Source: Glebionis coronaria (taxonomy: Eukaryota; Streptophyta; Magnoliopsida; Asterales; Asteraceae). Taken from it: a stretch of DNA of 64,000 nt. The translations under genes and the position numbers were made by a program. Position 1 is the first letter of the stretch. Every line of letters begins with the position of its first letter. Shown piece after piece: positions 57,668-64,000 of the stretch. The notes below the pieces were generated by a model, which did no database searches, had not been told where the DNA came from, and saw only the letters and a list, made by a program, of their open reading frames with translations. The stretch lies in contig CM046875.1 of NCBI GenBank assembly GCA_025667525.1, positions 437,422,617-437,486,616 of the forward strand, in the 5' to 3' direction.

Positions 57668-60295
57668 ATCTCCCCCAATGTATCGGTCATCTTAAAAAGC
57701 TTAAAAAGCATAAGATGATTGAGTGAATACATTCTTGTAGAGGAGATCTTCCTGCTTTGGTCTTGTATCTTGGTATTGATCTTGTTTGTAACGGTTCTGT
57801 TCCTTCATGCTTTTGTGATCTTTATCTGAGCCTTTGTCATTTGACTTTGAGTGCTTGAGATATTCAATCTATTCTTGATAGTGTTCATCTTGAGCTCTTG
57901 TGACAAGATGACCTATTACATTCTTACATTCTTAAGTATCTTGAATATCGCCATCTTGTGCTCTTGTGACTTCTGAATCGACATCGGTTACACAGCTACG
58001 CCACCTTCTTGATATGCAGCAACATATATGGACACGGATAAAATGGCTTTGAACATTTCATCCTAACTCGGTAGCATTTTACCTCCGGTCGGCGAAGACC
58101 GTTTAGACGGTATTAGATACCGTACCTGTGATCGGGTAGATTCGATTAAGAACCTCCTTGACAGGGTTTCCTGGTGGTAGTAGCCAGTTCTCTTTACTCG
58201 ACCGTCTCAAAGCAGACTGCAAAAGTAAAGAGTGAATCATAAGGATAAATTATCCGTCTGATTAGAGTCGTCAATTCAGAGTTCCTGGAACAAGTTTGAT
58301 TCAAAAAGAATCGCACCATTGTTGCTTTCCAGTTTGTCACGAGCTTGATTCATAGAGAATCTTGCGAGTTACCTACCGTAGTGCTGTTTGATGTTGACAC
58401 TGGAAGGATTTCCATTGGTCACTGTGAACACTAATGAGTGTCACTCAGAATGTTCTGGCAAGATGACATAGATTTTGCGAAGATACCTGGAATCAAGTTT
58501 GAATCAATTAAGAATTGAAACTTAGTTGCTTTCCAGTTCTCACAAGTTTGATTCGTGTAGAATCGCACAAGTTACCTACCATGAGCTTGTTTAATGCTGG
58601 CTCAAGCAGGATTTCCATCTTCATTGTGAATCGTATCACTCAAATGTTCCGGCAATATCACAAGGATAATGCGTAGGACTCGATTGTGTCCTAATGAGAT
58701 GATAAATTGATCTCTTTTGGCTCTAGACTCAATAAGTGCATTTTCGTAATCGGAGGCTGGAGCAGACTGCCACCTTTTCAATATTAACTAACTCGGAGTG
58801 AGAAAGTCAATAGATACGTGTTGATCTCCATGACAATGAGACAAGTTTCTTTTGAGAGAAACTCGAATGGCTGGGAAGGGTTGTGCTTGCATCACTGGGT
58901 CCATGATGACTTGTCTTCAATAGATGTATTGACCCGATTTCTGCCTAAGTTGCATAGAATATTCAAATCCTTCAATGCTTACCAATACATCATCATTAGC
59001 ACCTTGTTGTGATTGTTCTAGTGCTAACTTAAGTAATTGGTCCGCATTCAGCTTCATTCAACTCCATCTTTCCTAAGGACAACTATTTCTAGCTATGGAA
59101 TGTCCTTGGGTAGATCCCTCCGGTTCTGGTTGGATCATAGGACTTAGTTTCCTATCCTAAACAACCTTTTGACTCCATCGTTCCTTCGTGGATAGTAGGT
59201 TGTTTTGGGTAAAGATCGTAACCATAAAGCCATTGAAAACCATTCAAAATGCTTGATAAAAATTAAAACTTTTAACACTTTGAAAGTTTTATCTTTTCGA
59301 AAAGCTCCCCCTACACACATGCATCGATATACGAAATAGTTTGGCATGTGAAGGAAAGAGTTGCACTTGAGTCTTTAAGATCACTTGTTGCGATATATTA
59401 CATTTTAATCACATTTTCTCCCCTATCTCTAATATAAGAATATAATATTAGAGATACCAACTGATTAAAATATGACATTTTCTAAAAACCGATTGGGAGA
59501 GAAACATGTGTGCACGCATGAATCATGGAACATTAAGTCGGGTTGCTCCCCCTCAACAATATATGTGTGTCTTAAGAAAAAATTTTTGACAAAATTTTGG
59601 AAAAACGACACCACAAAAATATGTTGAGGTACGGAGATGAGATGCCTTTTCCGATATAATATATTACATATTTCATCACATTTTCGGAATGTGTTGGATA
59701 CATAAAATATGACAATTTTAGAGATGTACCCAACAACATTAAAAGGCTTGATTTTAAAACGCTCCCCCTCAAAAAGTGATTAAAATAACATATGACATTT
59801 TGAGATAAAAACCTATTATGAGGAAGGGAGTGTTGAACACACAATTTTGAAAGATTTAGAAAAAACCTTTTGAGAAAGTCTTGAAAAATTGTGTTCAACG
59901 GTTTTAAAATAATCATGATAGAAGACTTCTCTTCTATTGCTTAGGGAAAGCGCACTGAAACGTACACTCTCCTTTCGGGTCCGTTTTTTATGAGCTCAAA
60001 ACTTTGATTGTTTTGTGACTAGCTCATGACCGAGAAAAATAAATTTCCCGTTGTGAAGGATAAGTTATCATCCGTGATAAAATTTCCTTAAGTTGAAGTT
60101 CGAGTTCTAAGCTGACATGTACTTAGAAATCGTTTTTCATGAACTTAAAAACTTTGAATGTTTTTATGAGAAGCTCATGACCGAGAAATATGAATTTCCC
60201 GTTGAGAAGGATAAGTTATCGTCCGAGATAGACTTTCCTTAGTTGAGGTCCGAGTCCTAAGCTGTGATGCGCTTAGAAGTCATTGTGAGAGAATA
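57668..60295 (-). other. Copia-2 3' region with tandem duplications and repeated polypurine-like tracts
   Basis: No gene. The tract ATTGGGGGAGAT (57679-57668) abuts the LTR and is the polypurine tract. Three similar tracts occur upstream: AGGGGGAGC at 59312-59304, GAGGGGGAGC at 59554-59545 and at 59770-59761. An imperfect duplication of about 202 bp covers 58284-58485 and 58486-58685, and another of about 149 bp covers 59981-60129 and 60130-60278. Hairpins: TCTCTAATAT/ATATTAGAGA at about 59431-59455, and GTTGAACAC..GTGTTCAAC at about 59831-59900. Confidence 0.75.
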
Positions 60296-62172
60296 TCAAG
60301 CAACTTCATTTGCCAAAACCTCCAAGTCTTCTGGAGTCATATACTTCATACCAAGACGACCAACGAGATACGCAAACCTATCTTTCGAGAGAGCTTTTGT
60401 AAACAAGTCTGCCAGCTGGTACTTAGTTCTGACAAAGTATAATTCCACGATGCCGCGTTCCACTTGTTCCTTGATGAAGTGATATCTGACATCGATGTGC
60501 TTGGTACGGGAGTGCTGAACCGGATTGCAAGAGATGGATATGGCTGACTTTGAGTCACAATGCATAGGTATTTTATCAAAGTGGAAGCCATAATCCGTGA
60601 GTTGAGTTCTCATCCAAAGGACTTGAGCACAACACACGGATAGAGCCACATATTCTGCTTCAGCGGATGAGAGCGAAGTGCAATCCTGCTTCTTTGACGA
60701 CCAGCTGACAAGCTTGTCTTCCCCTAGAAATTGTACGCTACCAGAAGTGCTTTTTCGACTATCAAGACAACCTGCGTGATCAGAATCTGAAAAAGCTGTT
60801 AGATGAAAACCGGTTTCCCTCGGATACCAGAGTCCCATGTAAATGGTATTCTTAAGGTACCGAAAGATCCGTTTAACCTCTTTGAGGTGCTTTTGAGTAG
60901 GTCTGGCTTGATATCATGCACATTAGCATGTGGCAGGATGAATATCGGGCATGCTGGCTGTAAGGTACATAAGTGACCCGATCATACTACGATATCGCGT
61001 TTGATCTACGGGATATAAGTACAAGTCAGCGTCTAGGGATGTGGTCGACAATGGTGTACCAACGCGAGCACATGAGGTCATACCATGCTTTTTAAGTATC
61101 TATTGAGCATACTTAGCTTGGTTAATGAAGATACCACGTGGGGATTGATGAATCTGAAGGCCTAAAAAGAATTTTAGCTCCCCCATCATTGACATTTCAA
61201 ATCTGCTGTGCATTAATGTTTCAAAACGTTTTGAAAGTTTTGGGTTCGTAGAACCAAAAATAATGTCATCAACATAAACTTGCACCAGCATTATGTCATC
61301 CCCATATTTATTAGTAAAGAGAGTAGGATCAATAGAACCTTTGGAGAATCCTTTGGACACCAAGAAGTTTGAAAGTTCTTCGTACCATGCCGTTGGAGAT
61401 TGTTTTAGTCCATATACAGCCTTCTTGAGACGATAAACTTTGTCAGGATGATGAGGATCGGTGAATCCTTCCGGCTGATTCACATACACTTCTTCCTTCA
61501 AATGACCGTTGAGAAAAGCAGTTTTAACGTCCATCTAAAAAACCGTGAAGCCCTTATGTGCAGCATAAGCAAGGAATATCCTGATTGCTTCCAAACGAGC
61601 GACTAGAGCGAATGATTCATCGTAGTCTATGCCTTCTTGTTGACGGTATCCCTTAACCACAAGACGAGATTTGTTTTTGATAATGGTTTATTCTTCATCC
61701 AGTTTATTTTTCCAGGTCCATTTGAAATCTAAAATTGACATTCCATAGGGTCGGTCAACAAGTTCTTAAACATTTAGGCGTTCAAACTGATGAACTTCGT
61801 CTTGCATTGATTCAATCCACGCACGATCAGTCATGGCTTGTTTGATGTTTGTAGGTACAGTTGAACTCACGGTGAGTGCATACGTACACACATCGCCATC
61901 GGTTTCGAGTTGTCTGCGTGTTCGAACCGGTTGTGAAGGATTTCCAATGACTTGCTCCAATGGATGATCACGTGTCCAATGGTGAGTGGATGGATATGGT
62001 TAGTAGTAAGTATGCATGTTGGACGGATCAACATGTTGAGTAGAAGACTCTCCGACTTCGCGTACCGGTGTACCGAACGGGTTGATAAATTCTTCTTCGT
62101 CAGGTTGTGCATCGACTGCTTGATTGTTGTTTCCTCCTTCAACATTGACGGTTGGTGATGTTGGTTGTATGA
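60296..62172 (-). pseudogene. pol: Copia-2 reverse transcriptase and RNase H
   Basis: Opens with LEQVIGNPSQ-type sequence (MEQVIGNPSQPVRTRRQLET at about 61960) and HQFERLNV. Stops and a frame break lie near 61766 and 61700. [22 protein letters not shown] (61534), with the catalytic YVDD intact in [13 protein letters not shown], then [14 protein letters not shown] and a TAG near 61100. RNase H: FSDSDHAGCLDSRKSTSG, SSAEAEYVALS and HCDSKSAISISCNP keep the expected acidic residues. The natural stop follows EVLANEVA at 60296. Confidence 0.9.
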
Positions 62173-63122
62173 CTAGTTTTTGAGTTTGTTAGTATCCACT
62201 GGAATTGTCTCTTGAGCAACGGTTGCTGAAGTAGAGGCAGTTGTGTCTTGTTGATTTTGTTCAGGTGCATCAGCAGTATTGACAGCGGAAGGCTTTGACA
62301 CAACTTGATTGTTTCCATAGTAATATTCATCAAACATAGGATCATATAAGTCAACCAACTCATTCATATGTGTCGTATCCGTCGACCCTGCTGTAGGAGT
62401 ACTTTGTTGACATTCTTGCACGGGACGTACACTGTTTTGTGTAGGTTCCATAGCTGGACATTGAGGAGCGGGACTTGAGCTGTTGTCATCAAGTACCATT
62501 TGTGGCAATTCGTCAAAGTTCACATGATTTGTTTCGACAATAATCTTTGTTCTCTTGTTATAGACTTGATATCCTTTTGACAATGTAGCATACCCCACAA
62601 AAATACATGCATCACCTTTTTCTTTCATCTTGTCGAGATTCTCACCGTCTTTAAGGATGTAGCATAAAGATCCAAATACGTGAAAGAATTTGACAGTAGG
62701 TTTCCTGTCATTGATGATGTGGTAAGGTGTCTTTTCATGTCTAGGGATGACGAGAGAACGATTCTGAGTATAACAGGCAGTTGCAATTGCTTCAGCCCAG
62801 AAGAATAGCGGTAATTTTGAAGCAGAAAGCATTGTTCGAGCAGCCTCAACCAAAGTACGATTCCGCCTTTCGACAACGCCGTTTTGTTCAGGAGTTCGAG
62901 CAATAGACGTTTGATGTTCGATGCCTTCTTCTTGAAAGTAAGATTGCAAGTTCTTGTTCAAAAATTCAGTACCCCTATCCGTTCTTACGGTTAAGACTTG
63001 AGCTTGAAGATTGCGTTGTATCATCTTGAGAAGTTTTTGAGAACGTCTGGTGTTTCATCTTTGGACCTTAAAAAGAAATTCCATGTGTATCTAGAGTAAT
63101 CATCAACAATCATGAGAATATA
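62173..63122 (-). pseudogene. Copia-2 integrase core
   Basis: After a TAG near 63123 (SINGK) come VDDYSRYTWNFF, and a frame break near 63030 leads to RTDRGTEFLNKNLQSYF, ARTPEQNGVVERRNRTLVEA, FFWAEAIATACYTQNR and FHVFGSLCYILKDGENL. Asp and Glu of the catalytic triad are visible. A linker of the DEYYYGNNQVV type ends at 62173. Confidence 0.9.
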
Positions 63123-63806
63123 CTATTTTCCGTTAATACTCTCTACACGCATGGGACCACATAAATCCATGTGTAGAAGTTCCAATCGTCCTTTTGAGCT
63201 GGGGGTAGTCTTTGATTTGAAAGACTTCCGTTTTGCTTTCCCCAACTCACAAGAAGAACAAAGATGGTCTTTGACGAATTTTAATTTAGGAAGACCGGTC
63301 ACAATATTATTCTTCGAAAGCAAGTTGATGGTGTCAAAGTTGAGATGTGACAATCGTTGATGCCATAACCATGCTTGAGATGATGAAGCTTTATCCATTA
63401 AGCAAATTAGATTTGTTGAATATGTGTCTTGAAGAGTTACTGTGTAGAGATCAGAACCACGAGAACCTGTAAGAAGGTCATTCCCATCGTAGTCTCTAAC
63501 ATAGCAAGTAGATTTACGAAAAGCCACTTCCAAATCCGCATCACAAAATTGACCAACCGAGTATAAATTGTGATTCAGTCCCTCGACGTAATAAACCCGT
63601 TTGATAGTGAGATTTCCTTGAACCAAGTCTCCATATCCGAGTATCGGTGCAAATTGATCATTTCCAAACCGTACCGTACCCAGAAACTTCTCCACGAAGT
63701 TAATGAGAAGCTTGAGATTTCCCGTCATGTGCTTTGTGCACCCGGAGTCCATTATGAATAGGATGATTTCGACGAGCTGCAGAAGAATTAGAAGACAATG
63801 TAGCAT
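63123..63806 (-). pseudogene. Copia-2 protease and pre-integrase domain
   Basis: Intact protease site MDSGCTKHMTG, then FGNDQFAPILGYGDLVQGNL, the domain YYVEGLNHNLYSVGQFCDAD, and WLWHQRLSHLNFDTINLL with HLCSSCELGKAK (integrase zinc site). 228 codons are open, ending at 63123. The upstream linker uses a different frame, offset by +1. Confidence 0.9.
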
Positions 63807-64000
63807 TTGACAAATGGGAGCCCTTGATAGAAACGGGTTCCAAAATAGTGGTGGACCTAGATTCTAAAGGCAAGCTAACATTCATAGACCCAATTAGAAT
63901 AGAGGTTGTCTTAGGTACCCATTTGTATCCGGGTGGTGTAAATCTTGAATACCCCCGTGTACATGTCTCAATCATGTTCTCATAAAACTTCTTTAACCTG
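63700..64000 (-). pseudogene. Copia-2 gag-pol linker (partial)
   Basis: Frame from the right edge to a stop at 63700: FTPPGYKWVPKT, then a Ser/Asn-rich stretch SNATLSSNSSAARRN. It overlaps the protease frame by 107 nt. The counterpart in Copia-1 reads NAPSCSNSSAGDTDN at the same place and in the same relative frame. Confidence 0.7.

Larger units (their letters stand above)
57311..64000 (-). mobile_element. Copia-2, Tork-like copia element entering from the right edge
   Basis: On the minus strand: linker, protease, pre-integrase domain, integrase, RT, RNase H, a 2.6-kb 3' region, polypurine tract and 3' LTR. Gag and the 5' LTR lie beyond the window. It is inserted in the Tekay 5' LTR, and AGATG (57306-57310) is the visible copy of the expected target duplication. 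It is the same broad family as Copia-1. Confidence 0.9.

Noticed and set aside
1..64000. CRISPR arrays, bacterial operons, ribosomal RNA or organelle genes
   Set aside because: No regular repeat-spacer pattern, ribosome sites or RNA gene cores were seen. Introns, TATA boxes and plant LTR elements point to nuclear plant DNA.

Overview
The window is plant nuclear DNA made entirely of nested LTR retrotransposons. I found no ordinary host gene, rRNA, tRNA or CRISPR array. The lineages present (Athila, Tat and Tekay gypsy elements; Tork-like copia elements with a long coiled-coil gag extension) and the style of the proteins match what I remember from Asteraceae genomes. That family assignment comes from memory and is not proven here.

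Layout. (1) An Athila-type element on the minus strand (called Athila-A) supplies 1-634 (protease and gag tail) and 31316-35403 (gag, primer site, an LTR at 33121-34711, and beyond it the 3' region of a second copy). (2) Its gag is split by a 30.7-kb plus-strand Athila element (Athila-B, 635-31315) with two 3.85-kb LTRs and the target duplication CTCGG. (3) Athila-B is interrupted twice. A 3.4-kb non-coding copia-like element (5317-8702, duplication GTTGA) sits in its gag. An 11-kb Tat element (12752-23751, duplication TATAC) sits in its RNase H. Removing each insert with one duplication copy makes the Athila-B reading frame continuous. (4) The Tat element carries an antisense gene of four exons (22605 down to 19805, 856 codons, no stops, GT-AG introns, its own TATA box) between integrase and the 3' LTR.

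Right half. (5) An isolated plus-strand LTR related to Athila-B (35404-37987) joins Athila-A to a copia element and has mismatched flanks. (6) A truncated minus-strand copia element follows (Copia-1, 37988-44188). (7) A 396-bp plus-strand gypsy integrase scrap (44189-44584) is next. (8) A minus-strand Tekay chromovirus (44585-57310) has 3.5-kb LTRs and a decayed gag-pol with chromodomain. (9) Its right LTR is broken by a second minus-strand copia element (Copia-2, 57311 to the right edge), whose 2.6-kb 3' region is full of repeats.

All gag-pol frames carry stops and frameshifts, many at Gln or Arg codons as expected from cytosine deamination, so no gag-pol here looks able to move on its own. 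The best candidate for a functional coding unit is the antisense gene in the Tat element. By eye, LTR divergence suggests that the Tekay insertion (about 5%) predates the Athila-B, Tat and copia-like insertions (about 2% each).
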